A stretch of 35,054 nt of DNA from an uncultured Saprospiraceae bacterium (GCA_937944095.1 CALEAC010000116.1:1-35054); one strand, 5' to 3'. Counted from the stretch's first letter, positions 20,576-30,577 are shown. The notes: generated by a model from the letters alone, not told the origin. Program-made: numbers and translations.

Positions 20576-22183
20576 CTAACTCAGTGCTATTCTTTGTGGT
20601 GCTTCCACCCAGATATGATTATTGAAATAGATACCTACTAGCATCAATATACCAGCTATACTGGTGACTATCGGTGAAGCGCCTAGGAACATCAGAATAG
20701 CTAACGGTATAACATTACCTACCATAATAGTTCCTAGCCAAAAGGGCAACTTGTAACGACCAGTCAGTATCATGGATACAACTGTCTTAGCGTCCTTAGT
20801 TGGATGGGTTATCGTTAGTTCTAATAACAGTGTGAATAAGTTAATTGTCATTGCGATAACCGCAGTCCACTTTAGAAAACTCATCCAAGTCTCAGTATGT
20901 ATTGTCCCTAGTGTAAAAAAGAAATAAATCGCTACACCAGCCATAACAGAATGGACTAACATATGTATGGCCATCGTCGGTGATTGCCAGAAGTCTCTGC
21001 CTTTTGCCTGAGCAAAAAGAAAAGCTGTATATACGGCAACGACAGTAGCAACAACAGCTGTTATGACATAAATGAAGCTGTAATTATCAAACCAGCTAAA
21101 ATACTGAGCCATTAATATTAAGGTCAATAGACCGCCATAGATGGTTATAGCATAGCCTCCTTTGACTAACCAGGACCCCCACTGAGGTCTTAGCAGTACA
21201 TAGGCAAATCGCTTAGGTTGATCTAGGTCCATTATAAGTAATAGCCCAGTTATCGCGAGGAAAACAAGCCCGACAATAGCGCCTGCACTCCATAAGAAGT
21301 TCTCGACTATACCCCCATGAAAAAGCAAAGCAAAGACTGGCACTAATAACATACCCGCAGAAATAGCTTTGGTCCAAACATAGGCACTGACTTCCCAACC
21401 CCATAGAATACCCTTATCGGGTGTATTGTAGACCTCCTTACTTTTTCCCATCACGACTTCGACAGTTCTAGGGGCTTTTTCTGGTTTAGGAGCCGGTGCC
21501 AGAGACATCAACTCACTGATGACATCCGAATTAGTATATGCTAATTTTTCTGCTTCCTTGACAAAGTGGCCAACACCTAAAGATTGCGACCCCCATAAAC
21601 TTCCATCTGATTTTTCGCTGCTACTAGGAACCAGTGAAGCATCATCTGCATCTATATAAAAGAGATTAGGCTGAGTTGCCTTTTCTGGTTTTCTTGTTTT
21701 GACAGTTTGCCTAGCCAGTAATTGAGCAATCTCAGTTTCTGGGTTTTCCATATCACCAGATATAATCGCGTGTTCTGGACAGACAACAACACAGGCTGGT
21801 TCTAGTCCGACATCGACACGATGTGCGCAATAATTACACTTAGCGGCAGTACTTGTATCCGGATCTATATATAGCGCATCGTAAGGACAGGCCTGCATAC
21901 ATGACTTACAACCGATACATCTATCCTTATCGAAATCCACAATACCATCAGGTCTAACAAACAGGGATTCTGTCGGACAGATTTCTACACAGGGTGCATC
22001 TGTACAGTGATTGCATCGCATGACTGAGAACAATCGCCTCGTATCGGGAAAAGTCCCCTTCTCCACTTGCTTAACCCAGGTGCGATTAACGCCCACAGGT
22101 ACTTGGTGCTCTGACTTACAGGCTGTTGTACAGGCGTGACAGCCTATACACTTCCTGTTATCTATAATAAATCCGTACTTCAA
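20576..22183 (-). CDS. Fused 4Fe-4S ferredoxin (DmsB/SoeB-like) and NrfD/DmsC-type membrane anchor
   Basis: Four Cys clusters (CIGCHACTTACK, CNHCTDAPCVEICP, CIGCKSCMQACP, CNYCAHRV...CVVVCP) followed by multiple TM helices. Confidence 0.9.
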   Translation of the reverse strand: MKYGFIIDNRKCIGCHACTTACKSEHQVPVGVNRTWVKQVEKGTFPDTRRLFSVMRCNHCTDAPCVEICPTESLFVRPDGIVDFDKDRCIGCKSCMQACPYDALYIDPDTSTAAKCNYCAHRVDVGLEPACVVVCPEHAIISGDMENPETEIAQLLARQTVKTRKPEKATQPNLFYIDADDASLVPSSSEKSDGSLWGSQSLGVGHFVKEAEKLAYTNSDVISELMSLAPAPKPEKAPRTVEVVMGKSKEVYNTPDKGILWGWEVSAYVWTKAISAGMLLVPVFALLFHGGIVENFLWSAGAIVGLVFLAITGLLLIMDLDQPKRFAYVLLRPQWGSWLVKGGYAITIYGGLLTLILMAQYFSWFDNYSFIYVITAVVATVVAVYTAFLFAQAKGRDFWQSPTMAIHMLVHSVMAGVAIYFFFTLGTIHTETWMSFLKWTAVIAMTINLFTLLLELTITHPTKDAKTVVSMILTGRYKLPFWLGTIMVGNVIPLAILMFLGASPIVTSIAGILMLVGIYFNNHIWVEAPQRIALS

Positions 22184-22186
22184 TGC

Positions 22187-23605
22187 TTAATTTGTCTGTA
22201 GTGTAGAACAAGATCCTTCTATCGTAAGGTCAGAAGTTTTTATTTTATCAAAGCTGCCAATTACATTAGTCAACTTCTCAAAGCCTTTGCTTAATAAAAT
22301 AGAAGCCGCAACTGTAGATCGATAACCGCTCCGACAATGTATATAATAAGGCTGATCAATTGCTAATTCTGAAAAATCGGATTTAGCAAAATAATCGAGC
22401 GGCATATTAATAGGCGTCATATGTGCTGCATCATATTCTCCAGGCTTACGCACATCGATAACTTCGCGGTCTGGGTTAGTCTTGTATATATCTATAAAGT
22501 CTTCTACCTCTAGAGTTTCCAGTCTACTCACTTTTTTGTTGCTACTTTCCCAAGAGCTGAAACCGCCTTTGAGGTAACCTATGGCGTTATCATAACCCAC
22601 TCTGGCTAGTCTTCTGACGGTTTCTTCTTCCCGACCCTCAGGACAGACAATCGCTATTTTCTGTTTCAGATCTGTAATCAACGCACCGACCCACGGGGCA
22701 AAACTGCCATCGAGTCCAACGAACAGAGAACCAGGAATATGTCCCCGGACAAAAGCCCATCGCTCTCGAACATCTAGTATCAGCACTGAATCATCTTTCC
22801 TAAGTGTATCGAAATCCTCTATACTTATAGCTCTTAGACCTTGAGCCATAACCTGATCTAGAGAGCCATACCCTTTTTTATTGAGTGCTGCATTCTTAGC
22901 AAAGTATTGTGGAGGCATCATCAGACCATCGGTCACTTCAGCTATGAACTCAGCCTTAGTCATATCTGGTCTTAATGCATAATTGGTCTTCTTCTGATTA
23001 CCCAGCGTATCCCAAGTCTCACTGCTCATGTTTTTGCCACAGGCTGAGCCAGCACCATGCGCAGGATAGACTATGACGTCGTCTGGCAGAGGCATAATCT
23101 TAATTCTCAAGCTGTCATACAGCCAGCCAGCTAAGTCCTCTTGGGTGAGGTTCGTCGCCTTCTGAGCAAGGTCAGGTCGACCGACATCACCTATAAAGAG
23201 TGTATCTCCAGTGAATATGGCATGTTCCTTACCCTCTTCATTAAGCAAAAGGTAGGTCGTACTTTCTGGCGTGTGTCCTGGGGTATGAAGAACTCGAAAA
23301 GTTAGTTTTCCGACTTTAAACTCATCACCGTCAGTTGCCATGTGTTTTTCGAAGTCTGTTTCTGCTTTAGGACCATAGATGATTGTTGCACCTGTCTTAG
23401 CTGCTAGATCTAGGTGACCCGAAACGAAATCTGCGTGAAAATGAGTCTCAAAGATGTATTTAATCTTAACACCTTTCTCTTGGGCACGCTGGATATATGG
23501 ATAGGATTCCCGTAAAGGGTCTATTACGGCTGCTTCGCCATCAGATTCTATAAAGTATGAACCCTGAGCAAGGCAGTTGGTATATATTTGTTCTATATGC
23601 TTCAT
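22187..23605 (-). CDS. MBL-fold persulfide dioxygenase (ETHE1-like) fused to two rhodanese domains
   Basis: THFHADFVSGH and HTPGHTPES metallo-beta-lactamase motifs; rhodanese sites CPEGREEETV and CRSGYRST. Confidence 0.92.
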   Translation of the reverse strand: MKHIEQIYTNCLAQGSYFIESDGEAAVIDPLRESYPYIQRAQEKGVKIKYIFETHFHADFVSGHLDLAAKTGATIIYGPKAETDFEKHMATDGDEFKVGKLTFRVLHTPGHTPESTTYLLLNEEGKEHAIFTGDTLFIGDVGRPDLAQKATNLTQEDLAGWLYDSLRIKIMPLPDDVIVYPAHGAGSACGKNMSSETWDTLGNQKKTNYALRPDMTKAEFIAEVTDGLMMPPQYFAKNAALNKKGYGSLDQVMAQGLRAISIEDFDTLRKDDSVLILDVRERWAFVRGHIPGSLFVGLDGSFAPWVGALITDLKQKIAIVCPEGREEETVRRLARVGYDNAIGYLKGGFSSWESSNKKVSRLETLEVEDFIDIYKTNPDREVIDVRKPGEYDAAHMTPINMPLDYFAKSDFSELAIDQPYYIHCRSGYRSTVAASILLSKGFEKLTNVIGSFDKIKTSDLTIEGSCSTLQTN

Positions 23606-23623
23606 AGCCGATTAATAAGTGTC

Positions 23624-23645
23624 TAAACTTAAGATTTTAAGTTTA
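23624..23645. promoter_or_regulatory. Perfect 9-bp inverted repeat in the leader of the sulfur operon
   Basis: TAAACTTAA-gatt-TTAAGTTTA, 19-40 nt upstream of the start codon at 23605. Confidence 0.65.
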
Positions 23646-23672
23646 AAAAAAATAATCAGATACTTCTATAGA

Positions 23673-23705
23673 CAAAAGTAGGTCAATAAGTCTATTAAGC
23701 CCAAA
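23673..23705 (-). promoter_or_regulatory. Bacteroidota-type promoter of the sulfur operon
   Basis: Minus strand TTTG-N21-TACTTTTG, an exact match to the -33/-7 consensus. Confidence 0.7.
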
Positions 23706-23716
23706 TATTGGGTTAA

Positions 23717-25129
23717 TTAGGCAATTCCAGCTTGAAGTGACTCATGCGCTTCATCAAGCAGTTGTCGGACAGCAGCGTGATCAGGTCCATGAGCATATAC
23801 TCTTAGGACTGGCTCAGTGCCCGAGGGCCTCACCATAATCCATTCGTCTTCGGAAACAAAGAACTTATAGCCATCTAAGGCTTCAGTTTTAATCACTGGT
23901 CTATCACCAATTTGGGTGATATGTCCAGCTTTGCACTGATCCATAATCGCTAATTTCTTAGATTCTTCGATATGGAGATCATCTCGATCAAACTTGAACG
24001 GCCCGACTTTAGCATAGATATCATCTATCAACTGGGCAAGTGACTTACCTGTCTTAGCCATGAATTCCATGATTACAAGACCAATCCAGATGCCATCTCT
24101 TTCTTTGATATGACCTTTGACAGCGAGACCGCCTGACTCTTCGCCACCGACGAGTACATCTTTTTGGGTCATGATCTCAGCAATGTATTTGAACCCAATC
24201 TTAGTTACTTCGACATCGAGGCCATATTGCTCAGCCAACTTCTGCATCTTATTTGTCACAGAGAAAGTGATGATGACCTTTCCATCATAAGCTTTATGTT
24301 CTTTGAGGTAGTATAGTAGCAATAATAAGATATGGTGTGAATCCACAAATTCACCTGAAGCGTTATATAGACCTATCCTGTCTGCGTCACCATCGTTAGC
24401 AAGACCCAAATTGAGGTCCTCATTATTCTTTAAAGCTGCTGATAATTCGCCTAGGTTTCGATGAATAGGCTCGGGTGCCTGACCATGAAAGGAGGGGTTA
24501 TATTCGCAGTGCAGTAGATGAGCGTCCGGAAATAGTTTCTTTATCACATTCTGTCCAGCACCATACATTGCATCATAGGCCAGCTTGATATTAGATGATC
24601 TGATTAGATCTAGATCAAAGTTATCTTCTACATGCTTGAGGTAGAGGTCCTCTAGGTCCACATGCTCTAATAGGCCCTTTTTCTGATAAGTCTCTAGGGA
24701 TTCCATTCGGCCTAAGGCAGTCTCCGGTATGATTGCTTCTACTTCTGCTATATCACTTGGGATAGTCGGACCGCCATAGGCAGACTTCAATTTAAAACCG
24801 TTGTAGGAAGGTGGATTATGGCTGGCAGTTATGACAACGCCCATATCGGCTTTGAGCTTAACAACACCTAAGGAGACCATAGGCGTCGAGGCAAAGTGCT
24901 CGTCATAATAGACTTTGATACCGAAATTACACATCACCTGAGCAGCCGTCTTACTGAACATCGGCCCACCGAAGCGGCAGTCAAAACCCATGACGGCTGT
25001 TTTCATGCCCTTACTTACCATCCATCTAGCTGTAGCCTCAGCTACTCGCTTGACGTTATAGACTGTATAATCTTGTGCTATGATTGCACGCCAGCCATCC
25101 GTCCCGAATTTGATCGTTGCTTTATTCAC
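23717..25129 (-). CDS. Phosphoglucomutase/phosphomannomutase family protein
   Basis: FGTDGWRA, VVITASHNPPSYNGFK, NDGDADRIGLY, VGGEESGG, RPSGTEPVLRVY. Confidence 0.95.
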   Translation of the reverse strand: MNKATIKFGTDGWRAIIAQDYTVYNVKRVAEATARWMVSKGMKTAVMGFDCRFGGPMFSKTAAQVMCNFGIKVYYDEHFASTPMVSLGVVKLKADMGVVITASHNPPSYNGFKLKSAYGGPTIPSDIAEVEAIIPETALGRMESLETYQKKGLLEHVDLEDLYLKHVEDNFDLDLIRSSNIKLAYDAMYGAGQNVIKKLFPDAHLLHCEYNPSFHGQAPEPIHRNLGELSAALKNNEDLNLGLANDGDADRIGLYNASGEFVDSHHILLLLLYYLKEHKAYDGKVIITFSVTNKMQKLAEQYGLDVEVTKIGFKYIAEIMTQKDVLVGGEESGGLAVKGHIKERDGIWIGLVIMEFMAKTGKSLAQLIDDIYAKVGPFKFDRDDLHIEESKKLAIMDQCKAGHITQIGDRPVIKTEALDGYKFFVSEDEWIMVRPSGTEPVLRVYAHGPDHAAVRQLLDEAHESLQAGIA

Positions 25130-25239
25130 CCTCTATCTATGGAATTGTTCTACAATAAAGCACCAAGGTAAAGCCACTTTTAACTATAAGCAAATTGAAT
25201 AGTCTGGCAACAGTTAGAATTAGGCCTAATAAGAAAATA

Positions 25240-25893
25240 TTAACCTAGATCTATCCAGTCAGTGCCATCATAATATCTGAAGCCTGGCAGGTTATCATAA
25301 CGGTTAGTCCCATCGTCTAGGTATATCAGACCTATTTCTGGAGCAGTTGGTGGTATCGACAACCTTTCCATAACTGGGTTCCCGGGTACTCCCAGTGAAC
25401 CAGTAGGACCTCTCAGACCTGTTTGGCCTGATGCGCCCGCAGCAGCTTGCGGGCCCTGAGGGCCTTCCGGCCCTTGTGGTCCATCTGGACCATCAGAACA
25501 AGTAACATACCTAGAATTGATGCAAAACAAGACAGATGAAAAAGTCTGCGTCCCTAGGTTTCTTAGTCCTTTATTATCATTGAGGTCATATTCGACCTGC
25601 ATTAGTGGTGTGGCGCCTAACCAATCTATAGCTGAGAAACTGCCTTGAAGGCCGATTCCTTGGCCGACGTTGAATGCGATACTGCCATTACCATCGGTCG
25701 TAGTTAGATGACTTTCTCGGTAGAATATATCCTGTTGGTTGTTATCAGCTAAGATAGTGACGATGAACTCGACATCGACATTCTCTAAGGCAGCTGACTG
25801 ATCATCTAGCAAAAGTCCTTGGTAGGTGAATGCCTCATATTGAGCAGTTGCCTGCAGGCTTAGAAGTATTAGAATTGCTACTATTAGTCTCAT
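25240..25893 (-). CDS. Collagen-like repeat secreted protein (paralog 3 of 3)
   Basis: Signal peptide, FTYQGLLLDD domain, [15 protein letters not shown] repeats, C-terminal [29 protein letters not shown]. Confidence 0.85.
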   Translation of the reverse strand: MRLIVAILILLSLQATAQYEAFTYQGLLLDDQSAALENVDVEFIVTILADNNQQDIFYRESHLTTTDGNGSIAFNVGQGIGLQGSFSAIDWLGATPLMQVEYDLNDNKGLRNLGTQTFSSVLFCINSRYVTCSDGPDGPQGPEGPQGPQAAAGASGQTGLRGPTGSLGVPGNPVMERLSIPPTAPEIGLIYLDDGTNRYDNLPGFRYYDGTDWIDLG

Positions 25894-25908
25894 CTTATTT
25901 TCTTTTTT

Positions 25909-26592
25909 TTATAGGTCTATCCAGACACCATTATTGTTATACCTTAACCTAGGCTTACCATCAGCGGTATTGGTGCCATCATCGACATAGAACTTTCCTG
26001 TCGTTGGGACCGTATCCGTCATCCTAAGTCCCGTATCGAATCCGTCATGTCCAGGTTTACCATTTATTCCTTGTGGCCCTTGCGGACCAGATGCCCCAGT
26101 TGCGCCTTGTGGTCCCTGTGGTCCTTGTGGCCCCTGAAGACCTTGCTTTCCAGCAACCCCCATACCACCTAATGCATTGGCAACTTGAGCATATGGCACT
26201 GTTAATATTTCTTGGGAACCTAAGTATTTTCCTTGGCTATATAAGTTAATGAAATACCTTTTATCGACATTCTGATTCACGTAGGACAAAAACTGCTGTC
26301 TGGCATATCTACTGGATAACAATTGGATTGAGAAAAAACCAGATTTTGTCAACTCTACAGTTTTGTTTTCAGAGTGCACCAATTGTCCTAGTGTACTATC
26401 AATTGTAATACTCACATTTATTTGTCTTCTTAGTTCACTAGGATTATTACTGACTATATCATCAAAAATCACAAAGCCATTGAAGGTGATTTGTTGTGGT
26501 ATATTTTCTGCTACATCACATACTGGTCTAACCTGTCCAGACAAGCTACAGTTTATGACAAAAACGGATATAATTAAGATTAATTTTTTCAT
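25909..26592 (-). CDS. Collagen-like repeat secreted protein (paralog 2 of 3)
   Basis: [25 protein letters not shown] repeats; C-terminal FYVDDGTNTADGKPRLRYNNNGVWIDL. Confidence 0.85.
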   Translation of the reverse strand: MKKLILIISVFVINCSLSGQVRPVCDVAENIPQQITFNGFVIFDDIVSNNPSELRRQINVSITIDSTLGQLVHSENKTVELTKSGFFSIQLLSSRYARQQFLSYVNQNVDKRYFINLYSQGKYLGSQEILTVPYAQVANALGGMGVAGKQGLQGPQGPQGPQGATGASGPQGPQGINGKPGHDGFDTGLRMTDTVPTTGKFYVDDGTNTADGKPRLRYNNNGVWIDL

Positions 26593-26601
26593 CTGTAAAA
26601 G

Positions 26602-27279
26602 TTATATATCTGACCACTGGCCATTAATAAATTGTCTGAAACCCACCTTTCCATCAGCCCTATTCGTTCCATCGTCTAGGTAGAGTTCGTTCTCGACAGG
26701 TAATTCTGGAGGTATAGTTGTCAACCTCAACATATCCATGCCTGCAACGCCATCTATACCAGCAAACCCTTGAGGTCCTATTGCACCCGTTGCACCTGTG
26801 GCGCCTTGTGGACCCTGCGGGCCTTCTGGACCTTGTGGTCCATCTGCTCCATCTGCACCAGGGCAACCTTGCAAGCACGTAGTCCTCAATGAAAAAAGAG
26901 CATAGGGCACTGAAAGTAATTTGGTGCCACCATTAGAAGAAAAATCTGAAAATGCGTTGGGCTTAAATTTTATTTCTACATACATCGGTTGGGACCAGTC
27001 TAGTTCTCTAAATTCTATTGACTGCGGTTCGCCTTGACCGATTGCCAATGATAATTCTCCATTCAGACCTGTCCGAGTACTATGAAGCTCACTATACACT
27101 TCATTGCCGGAGTTACTCGTCTCTCGGAGAATCACCTGAACCTCTGTATCCAGCGCAATAAGCTTGTCGCCATTTCTATCTTCCAGGACAGTCTGATAGG
27201 GTATCGATTCTACCTGTGCAGATAGTAAACTTGCCATACTACAAACAATAAAAACGAACCATTTAACAATATTTATCAT
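26602..27279 (-). CDS. Collagen-like repeat secreted protein (paralog 1 of 3)
   Basis: [28 protein letters not shown] repeats; C-terminal [27 protein letters not shown]. Confidence 0.85.
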   Translation of the reverse strand: MINIVKWFVFIVCSMASLLSAQVESIPYQTVLEDRNGDKLIALDTEVQVILRETSNSGNEVYSELHSTRTGLNGELSLAIGQGEPQSIEFRELDWSQPMYVEIKFKPNAFSDFSSNGGTKLLSVPYALFSLRTTCLQGCPGADGADGPQGPEGPQGPQGATGATGAIGPQGFAGIDGVAGMDMLRLTTIPPELPVENELYLDDGTNRADGKVGFRQFINGQWSDI

Positions 27280-27288
27280 GACAAATTT

Positions 27289-28857
27289 TTATTGATGATT
27301 GAATAAGACTAGTTTTTCTGTATGCCTGTAAGTCCCCTTACTTATTTCTAGAAGATAGGTTCCACTAGTCAATTGTGTGGCATCTATCTTTCTGGAATTT
27401 CTTTTCTGATATACAGGACGGCCACTCAAATCATAGAGTCTGACCTGATCTACTACTTCACTTAGGTACACGATACCGTTAGATGGGTTAGGGTAGGCAA
27501 ATATATCATGTGACGAATCCATTAGTTCTTCAGTGGCTACTATCGGGTATTCGTCCACCATAACAGACCGTGTTGTATTTGTTATTATAGCAGGGTTCCG
27601 GTCAAAGTAAATGTAACCCGTGTTTTGTATTTCTGTATCAAGTGGTAAACCCTCTATCGTTCGGATTCTAAACATCACTTGTCCGTTACTGCCTGCCTCA
27701 TTAGTTGTACTGTCAGGGAGAAAGATATTTTTGAATTGGAACTGGATAATATTCTCTTGGGTTTCTGGAAAAAGAATCTCAAGTTCTCTCGGATGAGAAG
27801 TATAGATGAGATTGAATGTACTTAAATCCAGATGCTCACTCAATGTATCTATGACAACAACATCATCAGCATAATCGTTACCCGTATTCTGAAATCTAAT
27901 CGTATAGACCAGCTCATCCTCTAACAGTGCAAGATTATCTTCTCTGTCTGGCGACACCAACTTATCATTAGGGTCATAGGAGCACTTCAGCTCTTGGGAG
28001 AAACACTCTTCTGCCTTACTGCCATTTTCGAGATCAATCCAGGCTGTACTTTTATAAATAACGCCTACATCCTCTGGCTTCTCTACATCTGGGGCAGTTA
28101 ATTGATAGTGAAGCACAACAATCCTTCCCGGTGTGACATCTACAATCCAACCAACCTTATGGTCATCAATAAAAACATCAGGTACATCCCTAAAGTATAT
28201 ACTCTCTGGATCGATGCGCTCATCTATGGCCAGATAGACTGTATCTTTATAGGAGACACAACCATAATTCATGACGCAAACTCGATAATTGACCTCATTA
28301 AAACACTTGAATTTTTCAGAGGCCATCTTAAGTCCTGGCTCCACACAATCATCGTCTATTCTAACGCCAAAAAGCACTGATACATATTCTGTATCATCGT
28401 CTATAATCACTGTAACAAGCTCATCAGTGGTCAACTCATGTCTAGAGTGAGATCTAACATAACCAAAGTCAAAGCGCCCAGTAGGTGCACTGAACGAGAT
28501 GCCTTCCTGCTTGAAAATATTATATGCATCAGATCCGTCTAAAGTGAATCGGCCTTGTTGCAAGAAATTCTCATCGAAGTCCTTATTACCATCTTCATTT
28601 TCATCAAGAAAAAAACGGACCTGAATTATTGCTTCTTCCGTCGCTGTACTGATTTCAGAACTGAGGACGCCTTGTCTTATTGTCAACTGATCACCGTCCA
28701 TGGAGGTAACAATGGGTTCGCCGACGCTATAATGAAAAGTCTCGTCAGTCTGATTAACTGTACCACCGAGGGCGGAAAAAGTCGAGAAGCCTAATTTCTG
28801 CCCCATGACAGATCCTGTTATCATCAGGAAGAGAAATAAGAGTAAGTTAGATTTCAT
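27289..28857 (-). CDS. Secreted protein with conserved-repeat region and T9SS type A sorting domain
   Basis: CSYDPNDKLVSP...LEDELVYTIRFQNTGNDYADDVVVIDTLS; C-terminal FAYPNPSNGIVYL...GTYLLEISKG. Confidence 0.85.
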   Translation of the reverse strand: MKSNLLLFLFLMITGSVMGQKLGFSTFSALGGTVNQTDETFHYSVGEPIVTSMDGDQLTIRQGVLSSEISTATEEAIIQVRFFLDENEDGNKDFDENFLQQGRFTLDGSDAYNIFKQEGISFSAPTGRFDFGYVRSHSRHELTTDELVTVIIDDDTEYVSVLFGVRIDDDCVEPGLKMASEKFKCFNEVNYRVCVMNYGCVSYKDTVYLAIDERIDPESIYFRDVPDVFIDDHKVGWIVDVTPGRIVVLHYQLTAPDVEKPEDVGVIYKSTAWIDLENGSKAEECFSQELKCSYDPNDKLVSPDREDNLALLEDELVYTIRFQNTGNDYADDVVVIDTLSEHLDLSTFNLIYTSHPRELEILFPETQENIIQFQFKNIFLPDSTTNEAGSNGQVMFRIRTIEGLPLDTEIQNTGYIYFDRNPAIITNTTRSVMVDEYPIVATEELMDSSHDIFAYPNPSNGIVYLSEVVDQVRLYDLSGRPVYQKRNSRKIDATQLTSGTYLLEISKGTYRHTEKLVLFNHQ

Positions 28858-28965
28858 AAGAATTCATCTTGTCCCTATTCATCTATTAATTAGCCAGAAG
28901 GTCACTCTAATTTGTAATTAATGTTTACATATTAATAATTTATTTAATATGTATATTTGAGCTTC

Positions 28966-29607
28966 ATGGACAATTACAGGCATAAAGGGCTCCGTCGCAG
29001 ACTCATCAATACGCTAATAGAGAAAGGCATCACTCAGGAAAGAATATTGCAGGTCATGAATCAGATTCCGAGACATTTGTTTCTAGATTCTGCATTTGCG
29101 GACCAAGCTTATCTGGATAAGGCCCTTCCTATAGCAAAGGACCAAACGATCTCACAACCATATACTGTAGCTGTACAGACCCAGCTTATAGATCCACAGA
29201 CTGAGGACCGTATACTGGAGATAGGGACTGGTTCCGGATATCAGGCAGCTATCCTCTCGCAATTATGCAAAAAAATCTACTCGATAGAAAGACACGAGCA
29301 GCTATACACAAATACCACACTACTACTTAAAAAACTAGGCTATACAAAAGTCATCACCTTGCTAGGAGACGGCTACTTAGGGTCACCTCGTCACGCGCCT
29401 TTTGATAAAATTCTTATAACTGCAGGAGCAGATGAGATACCATCAGCACTACTCATCCAACTTAAGGTAAATGGGAAAATGGTTATACCAATAGGTGATG
29501 GTGAGGTCAAGGTTATGAAAACGATCACGAAGATTAGCGATACGGAATACACTGAGGAAGTGCATGGTCAGTTCAGATTTGTTCCATTTCTGAAAGGGAC
29601 GACCTGA
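28966..29607 (+). CDS. pcm: Protein-L-isoaspartate O-methyltransferase
   Basis: RHLFLDSAFADQAYLDKALPIAKDQTISQPYTVA and LEIGTGSGYQAAIL. ORF track uses TTG at 28957; ATG at 28966 preferred. Confidence 0.93.
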   Translation: MDNYRHKGLRRRLINTLIEKGITQERILQVMNQIPRHLFLDSAFADQAYLDKALPIAKDQTISQPYTVAVQTQLIDPQTEDRILEIGTGSGYQAAILSQLCKKIYSIERHEQLYTNTTLLLKKLGYTKVITLLGDGYLGSPRHAPFDKILITAGADEIPSALLIQLKVNGKMVIPIGDGEVKVMKTITKISDTEYTEEVHGQFRFVPFLKGTT

Positions 29608-29619
29608 ACAAAAAAAATA

Positions 29620-29650
29620 GAGGACAGCAAACTGCTTGTCCTCCATTTTT
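29620..29650. terminator. Terminator hairpin between convergent pcm and the DUF4197 gene
   Basis: GAGGACAGCA/TGC(T)TGTCCTC with T-run on the plus side and A-run on the other. Confidence 0.75.
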
Positions 29651-29676
29651 AATTACTCAATCTATATAACAAAAAC

Positions 29677-30426
29677 TCAATCTCTTCTTTGGTCCTGCTT
29701 TGCAAATACTTCCTGCAATAACGGACTGGTTCTTTGGGATACATCCTCTCTGATGAGAACCTCTTTCTTAGCTATCAATTCGAATAAACCATAAATGGCT
29801 TTCTTAGTCACGTGATCCGTCAAGTCGGTGTTGACATCTTTAGTCAGAGGAATCTTATTGTATTTTTTTGCTACTGTGGTCCAATATTCTGTGGCTCTGA
29901 CCTCCATTAGGGCGCTTTCTATAACTGGACTGAAGTCGCTGTATAATTTCCTATTGGCTTGCTTATCTAGATATCTCGTCGCAGCATCCTCTTCTCCCAT
30001 TAATATTTGCTGGGCATCGCGAAATGACATCTGCTTTATTGCTGAGACAAATATCGGTGTCGCACTCTTAACTGCTAATTCTGCCGCCTCATTCATTTTA
30101 GCAACCATCTTCTGCTCGACATCTTGGAAGCCAGGAACTTTACTCAGTGTACTGATAACTTTGCTCGCCTCTTCGGGTACCAAAATCTTATATGGGCTAT
30201 CGAGGTAACCTTTTTCTGCTGCTAAGCGCTCGACTGCAGACCCTACACCTTCTTCTAATGCTTCCTTCAGTCCACCTGCAATATCGATTTGCTGACCACT
30301 GCCGATATCTTTAAGTGCCTGAGCACTGGACTTAGCCTGATCTAGCAGTTTACCGAATTGTGCATCTGCAGTTGACATAAAGAAGAAATATCCAATAAAA
30401 AAGACGATTAAGGTTTTCATATCCAA
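29677..30426 (-). CDS. DUF4197 domain-containing protein
   Basis: Signal peptide and family-like composition (GLKEALEEGVGSAVERLAAEKGYLDSPYKILVPEE; DAQQILMGEEDAATRYL). Confidence 0.85.
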   Translation of the reverse strand: MDMKTLIVFFIGYFFFMSTADAQFGKLLDQAKSSAQALKDIGSGQQIDIAGGLKEALEEGVGSAVERLAAEKGYLDSPYKILVPEEASKVISTLSKVPGFQDVEQKMVAKMNEAAELAVKSATPIFVSAIKQMSFRDAQQILMGEEDAATRYLDKQANRKLYSDFSPVIESALMEVRATEYWTTVAKKYNKIPLTKDVNTDLTDHVTKKAIYGLFELIAKKEVLIREDVSQRTSPLLQEVFAKQDQRRD

Positions 30427-30577
30427 TTGTTAGTGATATAACCGATCTCGGATCAGATTAGTTATATCTGTCCTATCGAATTAATCTAGATTTAACAAGT
30501 TTAATCATATTAGTTAACTCACTTATATGATAACATTTATAAGGGTTTGGAGCAATTTTTGAACAAGTTAATTAATT

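Noticed and set aside
26660-26878. Arg/Trp/Cys-rich minus-strand ORF ([19 protein letters not shown]...)
   Set aside because: Alternate-frame reading of collagen repeat codons, not a real peptide gene
28102-28794. ORFs 28102-28380 and 28555-28794 (+)
   Set aside because: Antisense to the T9SS protein at 27289-28857; no homology evident
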